A stretch of DNA of 64,000 bases from Bacillota bacterium. Its GTDB lineage: Bacteria; Bacillota; Ch66; Ch109. The notes under the pieces are model-generated. The model had not been told where the DNA came from. It did no database searches and saw nothing but the letters and a program-made list of their open reading frames with translations. The stretch is from positions 1-64,000 of the forward strand of contig JABLWZ010000011.1 of NCBI GenBank assembly GCA_013178275.1. The letters run 5' to 3'. Position numbers and translations under genes: made by a program. Numbering within the stretch: position 1 is the first letter of the stretch; each line of letters starts with the position of its first letter. Positions 1-9,472 of the stretch are shown here, piece by piece.

Positions 1-1
1 T

Positions 2-88
2 AGCTGTGAAAAATGTGGAGGGGAAATGTACCCCGAGTATTACCAAGGGATTCACGGTTATGAGTATAAAATCTCGGATATCAGATAG
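2..88 (+). CDS. C-terminal end of a zinc-ribbon-like protein (partial)
   Basis: Frame 2 is open from the window edge to a TAG at 86-88 and reads as protein-like sequence with a CxxC pair (CEKCGG) followed by an aromatic-rich tail (YYQGIHGYEYKISDIR). It is cut by the window edge, so neither start nor family can be decided. The CxxC suggests half of a zinc ribbon. A terminator hairpin follows ten bases after the stop, which supports a real gene end. Confidence 0.5.
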   Translation, partial: SCEKCGGEMYPEYYQGIHGYEYKISDIR

Positions 89-97
89 ACTTAAAGG

Positions 98-128
98 CCC
101 GAGGCGATTAGCCGAGGGTTTTCTTATT
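98..128 (+). terminator. Rho-independent terminator with tandem G-A pairs
   Basis: CCC-GA-GGC, loop GATTA, GCC-GA-GGG, then TTTTCTTATT. The two mirrored GA steps can form tandem sheared G-A pairs inside the stem. It lies directly after the partial gene that ends at 88. Confidence 0.6.
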
Positions 129-318
129 AGCTGTTAAGGCCTTCATGGATATTAATGCTTAACCATTCCAGTATAGAGTAAGACTCTTTAGGTTGATTAT
201 CAGCTATAATATTACCAATAATTTCATTGATTATTATAACCATAACATCGCCTGTGAATTGCTTTAATTCGTTTCTTTTTCCATTTATAGTTACCCCCAA
301 AGCTGGTGAGACAATCAT
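127..318 (-). CDS. Hypothetical 63-residue protein
   Basis: A short minus-strand ORF with an ATG start, preceded by a weak GGGAG about 12 bases upstream. The translation is mixed hydrophobic/polar (motifs LGVTINGK and FTGDVMVIIINEIIGN) and not low-complexity, but I recognise no family. It ends against the terminator of the partial gene. It may be a chance ORF or a remnant of an eroded accessory gene. Confidence 0.3.
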   Translation of the reverse strand: MIVSPALGVTINGKRNELKQFTGDVMVIIINEIIGNIIADNQPKESYSILEWLSINIHEGLNS

Positions 319-749
319 CTTTTCTTATATCTCCCAGACCTGGATTCTCTATCTGCACTTCTAATTCTTCCGAGCTACTGAATCCAATCCCCGGCATTTG
401 GGCCAGTCAGGGCACCGAAGCCGATCTTCGGAAACCTTCTGATCATTGTGGGTGTAGAAAGCTTCACCTTAGAACAATAAGTACGCTCACTATACCGCAG
501 AGCCTTTTTGCGGGTATAAGTTAAGCAATAGCAGTTTTCCTAGACGTGGAAGTGCCTTAAATCTCTTGGCATATTGTATCAATCCCTATCTTTGGTTTAT
601 TGTTAGTTTAATTCTAAAGAAGAATTGAATATATTGCAACGTATTTATAATTCTTCTAATTTGTCTTGAATCTACAGAATATTAACAAGGAAACCGAGAA
701 ATTATGGAGAATATAACCAATAGAATATTCTTTGTAAAGGGAAATGGCT
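319..749. other. Gene-poor leader region upstream of the restriction operon
   Basis: About 430 bases without a convincing gene. It holds a CCGAAG/CTTCGG hairpin near 417-433, an imperfect TATACCGCA/TGCGGGTATA hairpin near 491-519, the repeat listed separately, and AT-rich DNA from 590 to 735 that probably carries the promoter of the restriction gene. The 72-residue plus-strand ORF here has no ribosome binding site and overlaps the repeat. Confidence 0.4.
495..590 (+). repeat. Dispersed repeat, copy 1
   Basis: The stretch containing GCAGTTTTCCTAGACGTGGA resembles the one at 23710-23794 (GCAGTTCTCCCAAATGTGGA). By eye about three quarters of the 45-nt core is identical, with weaker similarity upstream. 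There is no coding potential. It could be a REP-like or small structured element. Confidence 0.45.
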
Positions 750-1397
750 ATGACAGACCTATGGAAGGATTTAATCCCTCAAGACGTCAAAGACCTTTAT
801 GAGGTACATAACTTTAACCATGCAGCCGAGGTACTGACACAGGGCTGTCCAGATGAGTTCAAAGAACTTATGGAAGCCCTGATTACGTTCCGCACCAACA
901 CAGGTGAGATTCTAAAAGCTGGTGGTAACGAATCCGACATACCAAAGAGTTTTTCGGGGTTCCTTAGACCAAAAGACTGGCTAGAGACCAAGATCCATGG
1001 TGATCTTATTATCTGGATGGATGCTACGAGTAAAGATGGGGTTCAGTTAAAAACGGAAAAACAAATAAAACGCTTTATCGACGGACATAAAATAGACTTC
1101 GTAAAGAATAGAGTCGCCTTCGACGTCGAGTGGAATAGCAAGGACCAGACTTTTGACCGTGATCTTTACGCTTTTCGAACATTCCACGAATGTGGGATTA
1201 TAAGCGCGGGGGTATTGGTAACCAGATGTGAAGAACTAAACGAAATTTTTACGAAGCTAGGAGTAAAGAACAAATACGGCGCCAGTACTACGTGGATGGG
1301 CAAATTACTTCCCCGCCTTGAGAGCGGACGTCACGGCGGTTGCCCGGTCTTGGCCTTTGGAATTAAAAAGAAACTTGTATTGGATTGGAAGGAATGA
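750..1397 (+). CDS. BglII/BstYI-family type II restriction endonuclease
   Basis: A roughly 215-residue protein resembling the BglII/BstYI family of type II endonucleases, which cut GATC-centred sites as dimers. The middle holds a charged block (HKIDFVKNRVAFDVEWNSKD, about residues 113-132) that fits the PD-(D/E)XK-type catalytic core, followed by an FRTFHECGI helix. The C-terminal part (WMGKLLPRLESGRHGGCPVL) is typical of the family. The ATG at 750 is preferred to 744 because AAGGG at 737-741 is then eight bases away. Its stop overlaps the start region of the methyltransferase gene, so the two form a restriction-modification unit. The exact recognition site cannot be read from sequence. Confidence 0.8.
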   Translation: MTDLWKDLIPQDVKDLYEVHNFNHAAEVLTQGCPDEFKELMEALITFRTNTGEILKAGGNESDIPKSFSGFLRPKDWLETKIHGDLIIWMDATSKDGVQLKTEKQIKRFIDGHKIDFVKNRVAFDVEWNSKDQTFDRDLYAFRTFHECGIISAGVLVTRCEELNEIFTKLGVKNKYGASTTWMGKLLPRLESGRHGGCPVLAFGIKKKLVLDWKE

Positions 1398-1399
1398 AC

Positions 1400-2029
1400 A
1401 TGAACGCGAATAGATTGATGACTCCGGAAGCTATAAGCTTAATCGAGACATGCAACGGCCAAAAATTTGGCACCATCCTGGTTGATCCACCTTGGCAATT
1501 TCAAAATCGAACTGGTAAAGTCGCCCCTGAACATAGAAGACTGAATAGATACTCCACAATGCCCTTAAACTCAATCATGGAAATGCCTATTCAAGAGATA
1601 ACCGCTGATGTTTGTCATCTTTATCTTTGGGTACCAAATGCCCTGCTCAAAGAGGGTCTCCAGGTGATGGAGGCCTGGGGATTTCAATATAAAACGAATT
1701 TAGTCTGGGAAAAAGTCCGTAAAGACGGTGAACCAGATGGCCGTGGCGTGGGGTTCTATTTTCGTAACGTGACCGAGCTGATCCTCTTCGGGATTAAAGG
1801 CAATAATGCCCGTACCCTGGCACCAGCAAGAAGCCAAGTTAACCTTATCCGCTCCCAAAAGCGAGAGCATTCTCGCAAGCCAGATGAGATATTTCCGATC
1901 ATCGAGGCATGCAGTCCCGGCCCATATATTGAACTATTCGCACGTGGGAAAAGAGAAGGATGGGTGCTCTGGGGTAATCAGGCCAATGAAGACTATGAAC
2001 CGACTTGGCCTACATATAGCATAAAATAA
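1400..2029 (+). CDS. MT-A70 family DNA adenine N6-methyltransferase
   Basis: Carries the DPPW catalytic motif (ILVDPPWQFQN), an LYLWVPN strand, the FRNVTELILFGIKG segment and the C-terminal RPxEIF-like SRKPDEIFPIIEACSPG region of MT-A70 enzymes, which transfer methyl from S-adenosylmethionine to adenine N6. About 209 residues is normal for phage and restriction-linked members. The ATG at 1400 has GGAAGGA six bases upstream; TTG 1385 and ATG 1394 are in frame, and 1394 forms an ATGA overlap with the endonuclease stop. Translational coupling is likely. Its role is presumably protection of host DNA from the adjoining endonuclease. Confidence 0.85.
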   Translation: MNANRLMTPEAISLIETCNGQKFGTILVDPPWQFQNRTGKVAPEHRRLNRYSTMPLNSIMEMPIQEITADVCHLYLWVPNALLKEGLQVMEAWGFQYKTNLVWEKVRKDGEPDGRGVGFYFRNVTELILFGIKGNNARTLAPARSQVNLIRSQKREHSRKPDEIFPIIEACSPGPYIELFARGKREGWVLWGNQANEDYEPTWPTYSIK

Positions 2030-2049
2030 AAAAAGCTAAGATAATCGGC

Positions 2050-2076
2050 AAGCCCTTCAGTGATGGAGGGCTTTTT
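2050..2076 (+). terminator. Terminator of the restriction-modification operon
   Basis: AAGCCCTTC, loop AGTGAT, GGAGGGCTT, then TTT. It lies 20 bases after the methyltransferase stop. Confidence 0.8.
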
Positions 2077-2291
2077 GTCTGAAAGGTTGAGCTACCTTAT
2101 TAAAAGGTTCTGGGATAGGGCGTAGTCTCCGTATTAAAATGGATGCGGAAATACCGCAAATAAATAGAGAAAGAAGGAAAAAATATATATCAAAGGCGAA
2201 TATGATAGTATCGGAAGTATACGACTTTGTATATATATACCCTCAATTTTATTTATCGAATCGCGAATTTAATAAACGGGAGGTATTTGTT

Positions 2292-2699
2292 ATGGCAAGA
2301 CAAGCAAATGTAGCAAAGACAGCAAAAGCTAAGGAAGTTGAAGCACCACCAATTGACAAGCAAGGAACCAGGGATAGGGGTAAGAGGTTGATTGTACCTG
2401 GAATCCTCCTGTTATTGAAAACAGAACCTACCCATGGTTATGATCTGCTCCAAAAGCTTACGGATTTAGGTATTGAGGAAGAAAAACTTGATGCCGGTAC
2501 TGTTTACCGTACCTTGCGGGGGATGGAGAAGGAAGGGCTCATAGAATCGAAGTGGATAACAGAGGGGCCAGGACCAGCCAGGCGGAGTTATGAAGTAACC
2601 CCCAAGGCAACTACGGAAATTGGGATGTGGGTAAAGGAAGTGGAGAAGCAAAAGGAGCTTCTTGCGAGCTTCTTAGGGCAGCTTAAGAAGTTTGCTTAG
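2292..2699 (+). CDS. PadR-family transcriptional regulator
   Basis: A 135-residue winged-helix repressor. After a lysine/alanine-rich N-terminal tail (residues 1-30) come the PadR hallmarks: ILLLLKTEPTHGYDLLQKL, then DAGTVYRTLRGMEKEGLIES (recognition helix and wing) and RRSYEVTPKA. The C-terminal dimerisation helix is short (PadR-s1 type). The ORF track starts at 2139, but the ATG at 2292 has GGGAGG eight bases upstream and the upstream codons are AT-rich and not domain-like. The DNA before it (2215-2245) is rich in TATAC repeats that could hold promoter and operator. PadR proteins usually regulate themselves and a neighbour; the target here is unknown. Confidence 0.85.
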   Translation: MARQANVAKTAKAKEVEAPPIDKQGTRDRGKRLIVPGILLLLKTEPTHGYDLLQKLTDLGIEEEKLDAGTVYRTLRGMEKEGLIESKWITEGPGPARRSYEVTPKATTEIGMWVKEVEKQKELLASFLGQLKKFA

Positions 2700-2714
2700 G
2701 GGTAAGATTTAAGT

Positions 2715-2745
2715 GGGGGCTGTTTAGATACAGCCTCTTTTTATT
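2715..2745 (+). terminator. Terminator after padR-like gene
   Basis: GGCTGT, loop TTAGAT, ACAGCC with flanking G-C/G-T pairs, then TCTTTTTATT. Confidence 0.7.
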
Positions 2746-2839
2746 GTCAAATAGGTTCTTGGTTACGTTTCTATACCCTTGAATAAAAGTTTTGTGCGTA
2801 CAAGATTAAAAATAGAAAGGCTTGTTTATGAATATTGGA

Positions 2840-2851
2840 TATGATATCATA
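2840..2851. promoter_or_regulatory. Palindrome in promoter region of flavin reductase fusion
   Basis: TATGATATCATA is a perfect 12-base palindrome lying next to TATAAT-like hexamers (2854-2864) upstream of the flavin reductase gene. It may be an operator, possibly for the PadR-like protein or a redox regulator. No binding protein can be assigned from sequence. Confidence 0.3.
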
Positions 2852-2902
2852 GATATAATATAATGAGAAATTATATTAACGAGTAAACAATTTAATAATA
2901 CT

Positions 2903-2928
2903 CCCTGCTACTAAACTGGTTAGCAGGG
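2903..2928 (+). promoter_or_regulatory. Leader hairpin upstream of flavin reductase fusion
   Basis: CCCTGCTA, ten-base loop, TAGCAGGG, followed by a weak T-rich stretch (ATGTTTTCC). It sits about 50 bases before the gene start and could be a weak attenuator or an mRNA-stabilising hairpin. Confidence 0.4.
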
Positions 2929-2980
2929 ATGTTTTCCATTACCTAAAATGTACTAAAGCTTGGCAGGGGGGATGATATGT

Positions 2981-4180
2981 ATGGACACTATAGCGCTGCA
3001 GTATTTATCTTACGGGATGTACATTATCGGAGCAAAAAGTGGTGAACGATTAAATGGACAGTTGTCTCACCGGGTTTTCCAGACGGCAAATACTTCACCG
3101 ACCGTGGCGGCTAGCATCAACCGGAAAAACCTGACTCATCAGTTTATCAAGGAGAGTGGTCAGTTTACGGTCTCAGTTCTGGAACAGGGGATTTCGATGA
3201 GGCTTCTCAACAAGTTCGGTTTCAAATCGGGGCGGAATATCGACAAGTTCGCCAACCTGGATTATAAATTAAGCTCCAATGGCATTCCCTACCTGGCCAG
3301 CCACTGCCTGGCATACATAGGGGCCAGGGTAGTACAGGAGATAGAGGTGGACGATGATTTTACCCTCTTTATCGGGTCGGTCATTGAAGCGGAGCGGATA
3401 AAAGAAGGTATTCCCATGCCGTTCTCTTTTAAATATCTGACCAGGCGAGACAAGGCTGCAGCGGCAATTATAAATAATAGGGAGGCACCGGGGAACTTCG
3501 AAGGTGAAGTCCCTGAAAGCAACCAGGATAAATACGAGTGTGTGGTCTGTGGATTCGTCTACGACCCGAGCGAGGGAGACCCCGAGTATGGAGTGCCTCG
3601 CGGCACTCCCTTTAAAGAACTTCCCGCGGATTGGACCTGCCCGCTTTGCGATGAAGGCCGTGAGGTCTTCCGTCGACTAACCGGCGAAAATAAGCCAGCA
3701 GAATACAAAGAATACCGCAATGATCAAATAGTGGTGCACTGGCGTCCTGAACTGTGCTCCCACTCTGCTAAATGCATCAATCTTGTCCCCCGGGTTTTCG
3801 ATATGAGCCGTCGTCCTTGGGTAGATATAAATGCATCTCCGCCTGAGGATATCATCAAAGCAATTGACCGTTGTCCTTCGGGTGCTCTCAAATACTCGCT
3901 GCCTTTTGGTTCGAAAGTGGATCCCGAACTGGCGAAAGGCGTGGGTTCGCTGCACTATAATGAAGAGCATTCGGCTGAGGTCAGGGTAAGGATAGTCCCT
4001 AACGGTCCTTTGCTGATCGAAGGACCTGTGACCATAGAACAAATCGATGGCCAGCTACTGGAGCAGGGCGGCCGTTTCGCCTTGTGCCGATGCGGGCTGA
4101 CTAATTGCCACCCTTTCTGTAACAATAATCATACTCGCTTGGGCTGGAGGGTTGATCAAGCGAAAACGCTTGGTCGTTAG
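2981..4180 (+). CDS. Flavin reductase-rubredoxin-ferredoxin-CDGSH fusion protein
   Basis: A roughly 399-residue redox protein with four domains in order. Residues 1-165: flavin-reductase-like FMN-binding split barrel (starts [17 protein letters not shown]). Residues about 187-235: rubredoxin with both CxxC knuckles ([10 protein letters not shown] and CPLCDEG). Residues about 245-305: single-cluster 4Fe-4S domain of the Fer4_19 type ([13 protein letters not shown] ... DRCPSGAL). C-terminus: CDGSH-type iron-sulfur motif ([16 protein letters not shown]). Likely a cytoplasmic electron relay; rubredoxin fused to flavin reductase is known in anaerobes, where it serves oxygen or peroxide reduction. 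Opposing katG fits an oxidative-stress role. ATG 2981 is chosen because AGGGGG is ten bases upstream; TTG 2960 and ATG 2972 are alternatives. Confidence 0.85.
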   Translation: MDTIALQYLSYGMYIIGAKSGERLNGQLSHRVFQTANTSPTVAASINRKNLTHQFIKESGQFTVSVLEQGISMRLLNKFGFKSGRNIDKFANLDYKLSSNGIPYLASHCLAYIGARVVQEIEVDDDFTLFIGSVIEAERIKEGIPMPFSFKYLTRRDKAAAAIINNREAPGNFEGEVPESNQDKYECVVCGFVYDPSEGDPEYGVPRGTPFKELPADWTCPLCDEGREVFRRLTGENKPAEYKEYRNDQIVVHWRPELCSHSAKCINLVPRVFDMSRRPWVDINASPPEDIIKAIDRCPSGALKYSLPFGSKVDPELAKGVGSLHYNEEHSAEVRVRIVPNGPLLIEGPVTIEQIDGQLLEQGGRFALCRCGLTNCHPFCNNNHTRLGWRVDQAKTLGR

Positions 4181-4201
4181 ATTAAAAAATAACAATTCAA
4201 A

Positions 4202-4240
4202 AATAAAGGGGGCGGCAATCGAATTGCTGCTCCCTTTATT
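4202..4240. terminator. Bidirectional terminator between convergent genes
   Basis: AATAAAGGGGGCGGCAAT pairs over 18 bases with ATTGCTGCTCCCTTTATT (two G-T pairs, loop CGA). The A-rich 5' flank and T-rich 3' end let it serve both the flavin reductase fusion and katG. Confidence 0.85.
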
Positions 4241-4263
4241 CAGCGATTAATTATGCGTACGGT

Positions 4264-6903
<2,640 letters not shown>

Positions 6904-7128
6904 ATGTCAACTGAACTGAATTTACCATTCGAGAAATTAATCAAAGGCCAAGCAAATTATAAGTCTGATAACCTAAGTTTTAATTTGTTAATTGCACGGT
7001 TACAAAAGAAGTATACAGCTAACCAGACTCAGGAAGAATTAAAGAGTTGTTTACAGGAAATGAATGCGTATTTTGTAAAATACGCAGTTGTAGCGGCAAA
7101 GGATGTTGAAGCACTGAGAAAATTATAG
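6904..7128 (+). CDS. Hypothetical 74-residue protein
   Basis: A small acidic/polar protein with predicted helices (LSFNLLIARLQKKY, EELKSCLQEMNAYFVKYAVVAA) and no membrane segment or signal peptide. A strong AAGGAGG lies about 11 bases before the ATG. Its stop is 11 bases before the FIST-like gene, whose own GGAGGTGG is in the gap, so the two are co-transcribed. Family not recognised; a helical partner or chaperone of the next protein is possible. Confidence 0.7.
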   Translation: MSTELNLPFEKLIKGQANYKSDNLSFNLLIARLQKKYTANQTQEELKSCLQEMNAYFVKYAVVAAKDVEALRKL

Positions 7129-7139
7129 GAGGTGGAAGT

Positions 7140-8114
7140 ATGTTTGTTACACTTGAACAGGCTGAAAAATTAATAAAAGAAGGAAAAGTATTGCACATTG
7201 CGGCGGATGAATCTTTGTTGGATCAATTACCGAAGGGCAAATGGATTGCAGGAACTACCCCTTATTTTATTACGGAACAGGGGGGTATTACATGCAAGGA
7301 TAAATTATTCGTCGATGAAATAGCCAGTGTGCTTGAATGTAAAACTGCGGTTTACGATCAAAATAATGTGTTTAACGTCACAAAAGGTGCCTATCCTAAC
7401 GGGATGACGTTCTTGGTTATGCCTTTTGGAAGTGATGTAGCTGTATTCTATGCCAAAGAAGCACCGAATTCGGACGATCTGTTGATGAATCCAACAGTAG
7501 GATGGATTTCTGGATTCGATCTATCTACAGACTCGGTTGCGAAGGTTTACGATGGCGTTACCGGTAAATCTTATAGCGATAAAGCTGTTGCATTGCATAT
7601 CTGTTTGCCCGATGATAAGATGGCATCCCTAGGCATAGTGAATATTTTTAATGTTAATGAAAACGATGCGGAAATCGAGTTCGAGAAAGACGCTTTATCG
7701 GTAACGAAATGTTTGGTAAATGGGAAAGAAGTAGTACTGGCAGATTATATAGAAGAAAACAATATTGGGACCATGCTGCCATTGGTTGCAGATTATAATA
7801 GTGTATTGATAAACGTATCCATTAAATCAATTTCTGAAGAAAATAGGTCGGTGGATTTTTATGCCCCGGTATTTGCGGGTAAGAAATATCGTTTTGCAAC
7901 CCCCATTATTGATTATGCAGCAAGTTTCTCTGAACAATTGCAAGGGTTTAAGGATACCAAACCAGTATTTTCATGTAATTGTATTCTAAATTACCTTTAT
8001 GGTGAACTGGATGGCAAGGCAACACCACCTTTTGCCGGGCCGGTAACATTCGGAGAAGTGGCCTACCAATTACTTAACCAAACATTGGTATACGTAGAGA
8101 TTCTCAGCACATGA
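7140..8114 (+). CDS. DUF6976-like protein with FIST-like C-terminus
   Basis: A soluble 324-residue protein beginning FVTLEQAEKLIKEGKVLHIA, followed by a GKWIAGTTPYFI segment. The C-terminal section (FSCNCILNYLYGELDG ... PFAGPVTFGEVAYQLLNQTLVYV) resembles the C-terminal sensory half of FIST domains, where a small ligand is bound. My recollection is that such proteins are catalogued as DUF6976; this is not certain. No signal peptide or membrane helix. Preceded in an operon by the 74-residue gene. Function unknown; ligand sensing or chemotaxis-related roles are plausible by analogy with FIST. Confidence 0.6.
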   Translation: MFVTLEQAEKLIKEGKVLHIAADESLLDQLPKGKWIAGTTPYFITEQGGITCKDKLFVDEIASVLECKTAVYDQNNVFNVTKGAYPNGMTFLVMPFGSDVAVFYAKEAPNSDDLLMNPTVGWISGFDLSTDSVAKVYDGVTGKSYSDKAVALHICLPDDKMASLGIVNIFNVNENDAEIEFEKDALSVTKCLVNGKEVVLADYIEENNIGTMLPLVADYNSVLINVSIKSISEENRSVDFYAPVFAGKKYRFATPIIDYAASFSEQLQGFKDTKPVFSCNCILNYLYGELDGKATPPFAGPVTFGEVAYQLLNQTLVYVEILST

Positions 8115-8260
8115 TATATAGAATGAATGAAGGTCATACTTTAAATATTATCAGAACGGTTGGAAGAACTTTGGGTCGACTTTTGGTGTATCTCGGATTT
8201 TATGATAAAGGCATAGAACCTTGAGGTTTTAAGGATTCCCAGGGGTAGATGTTTCTCTTT

Positions 8261-8276
8261 GTGATATACTAACCAT
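8261..8276 (+). promoter_or_regulatory. Extended -10 promoter just before CDF gene
   Basis: GTGATATACT contains a TGnTATACT extended -10 element that ends six bases before the ATG at 8277. No good -35 and no ribosome binding site are visible, so transcription would start at or near the start codon. Confidence 0.35.
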
Positions 8277-9179
8277 ATGGCCGATACCCATCACGCCCAT
8301 GCTAGAACAGAGAACAGAAAAGGCTTAACTTTTTCCCTGTTTATTACCATAGGAGTAATGCTGTTGGAGTTAATCGGGGGTATCCTGACCAACAGTCTTG
8401 CATTACTTTCTGATTCAGGTCATATGTTAAGCGATGCAAGTTCACTCGTGCTTAGTTTGGGAGCGATCTGGCTCAGTTCAAGGCCACCTTCTCCCCGAAA
8501 AACCTATGGATATTATCGCTTTGAGATTTTGGCTGCCTTCATAAATGGCGTTACACTTTTCGTTATTGCGGGATTCATTATTTGGGAGGCTTACGGGCGG
8601 TTCCTAGAACCGCCCGTTGTCGCCGGTAGCTCAATGATCGTGATAGCCTTTGTGGGGCTTTTGGCTAACGCCAGCAGTGCACTAGTATTGATTAGGAAAG
8701 GAGATGTCAAAGAGAACTTAAATATACGCAGTGCGTACCTTCATGTCATCGGAGATGCACTTGGTTCAATAGGGGCGATTGTCGCAGGCCTTCTCATGCT
8801 GCTATTCTCGTGGTATATCGCTGACCCGATAATAAGCGTTCTTGTGGCCTTATTAATCCTCCGGAGTGCATGGGGAATTTTTAATAACTCTGTTCACATC
8901 TTGATGGAGGGTACTCCTGAAACTGTAGAACATGATGAGGTTCAAAAAACCCTACAAAGAATACCGGGAGTAAAGGGAGTTCATGACCTGCATATCTGGT
9001 CTATAACCTCTGGTCTTGATTCTTTGAGCTGCCATTTAACTGTTGACGATGAGGCTGATGAACAATCAGTCTTAAACAATGCTATAAAAACAATCGAGGA
9101 GCATTACCAGATTAAGCACGCGACCATTCAGATAGAAAAATCTAGAATCCAACATTCGAATAATGAATGTTGTTATTGA
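8277..9179 (+). CDS. Cation diffusion facilitator metal exporter (CzcD/ZitB-like)
   Basis: A 300-residue inner-membrane CDF transporter that exports Zn2+ or similar divalent metals in exchange for protons. A His-rich N-terminus (ADTHHAHARTENRKG) precedes six membrane helices. Metal-site motifs in helices II and V are DSGHMLSDASS and HVIGDALGS (the HxxxD pattern typical of Zn/Cd members). The C-terminal cytoplasmic domain (from about residue 205; GVKGVHDLHIW) has the usual ferredoxin-like metal-sensing fold. There is no ribosome binding site before the ATG, which may be the first base of the transcript. Confidence 0.93.
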   Translation: MADTHHAHARTENRKGLTFSLFITIGVMLLELIGGILTNSLALLSDSGHMLSDASSLVLSLGAIWLSSRPPSPRKTYGYYRFEILAAFINGVTLFVIAGFIIWEAYGRFLEPPVVAGSSMIVIAFVGLLANASSALVLIRKGDVKENLNIRSAYLHVIGDALGSIGAIVAGLLMLLFSWYIADPIISVLVALLILRSAWGIFNNSVHILMEGTPETVEHDEVQKTLQRIPGVKGVHDLHIWSITSGLDSLSCHLTVDDEADEQSVLNNAIKTIEEHYQIKHATIQIEKSRIQHSNNECCY

Positions 9180-9261
9180 ACTGTTTACGAATGTCCATTT
9201 TTACACCCTCCATATTTTCCCATAGTCCCGAAGGGGCTCCACCCCCACATACGAATCCACA

Positions 9262-9298
9262 CTCGCTTTACCAGAATGACTGGCAAAGTGGTTTTTTT
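9262..9298 (+). terminator. Terminator after CDF gene
   Basis: CTCGCTTTACCAG, loop AATGA, CTGGCAAAGTGG (one A-C mismatch, G-T pairs), then TTTTTTT. Confidence 0.75.
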
Positions 9299-9393
9299 AA
9301 TATATCATAAATAAATTCTTAACACTGCTCGATTTATAATTCACAGTCTTTCATTAATTTAATAATGATTGATAAAATGCATGTTTTCATTTA

Positions 9394-9422
9394 TTTAATT
9401 AAAAACAGCTATGGGGTATAAT
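9394..9422 (+). promoter_or_regulatory. Possible promoter of the RiPP regulator gene
   Basis: TATAAT at 9417-9422 with a weak TTTAAT in the -35 position. The surrounding 100 bases are very AT-rich, in contrast with the GC-rich gene that follows. Confidence 0.35.
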
Positions 9423-9472
9423 GAACAGCAAAGAGGAATTTTATCCCATCTATAAGACGAAAGAGGGGGGGT

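Noticed and set aside
306-524. 72-residue plus-strand ORF
   Set aside because: No ribosome binding site, no recognisable protein pattern, and overlaps a dispersed repeat and hairpins.
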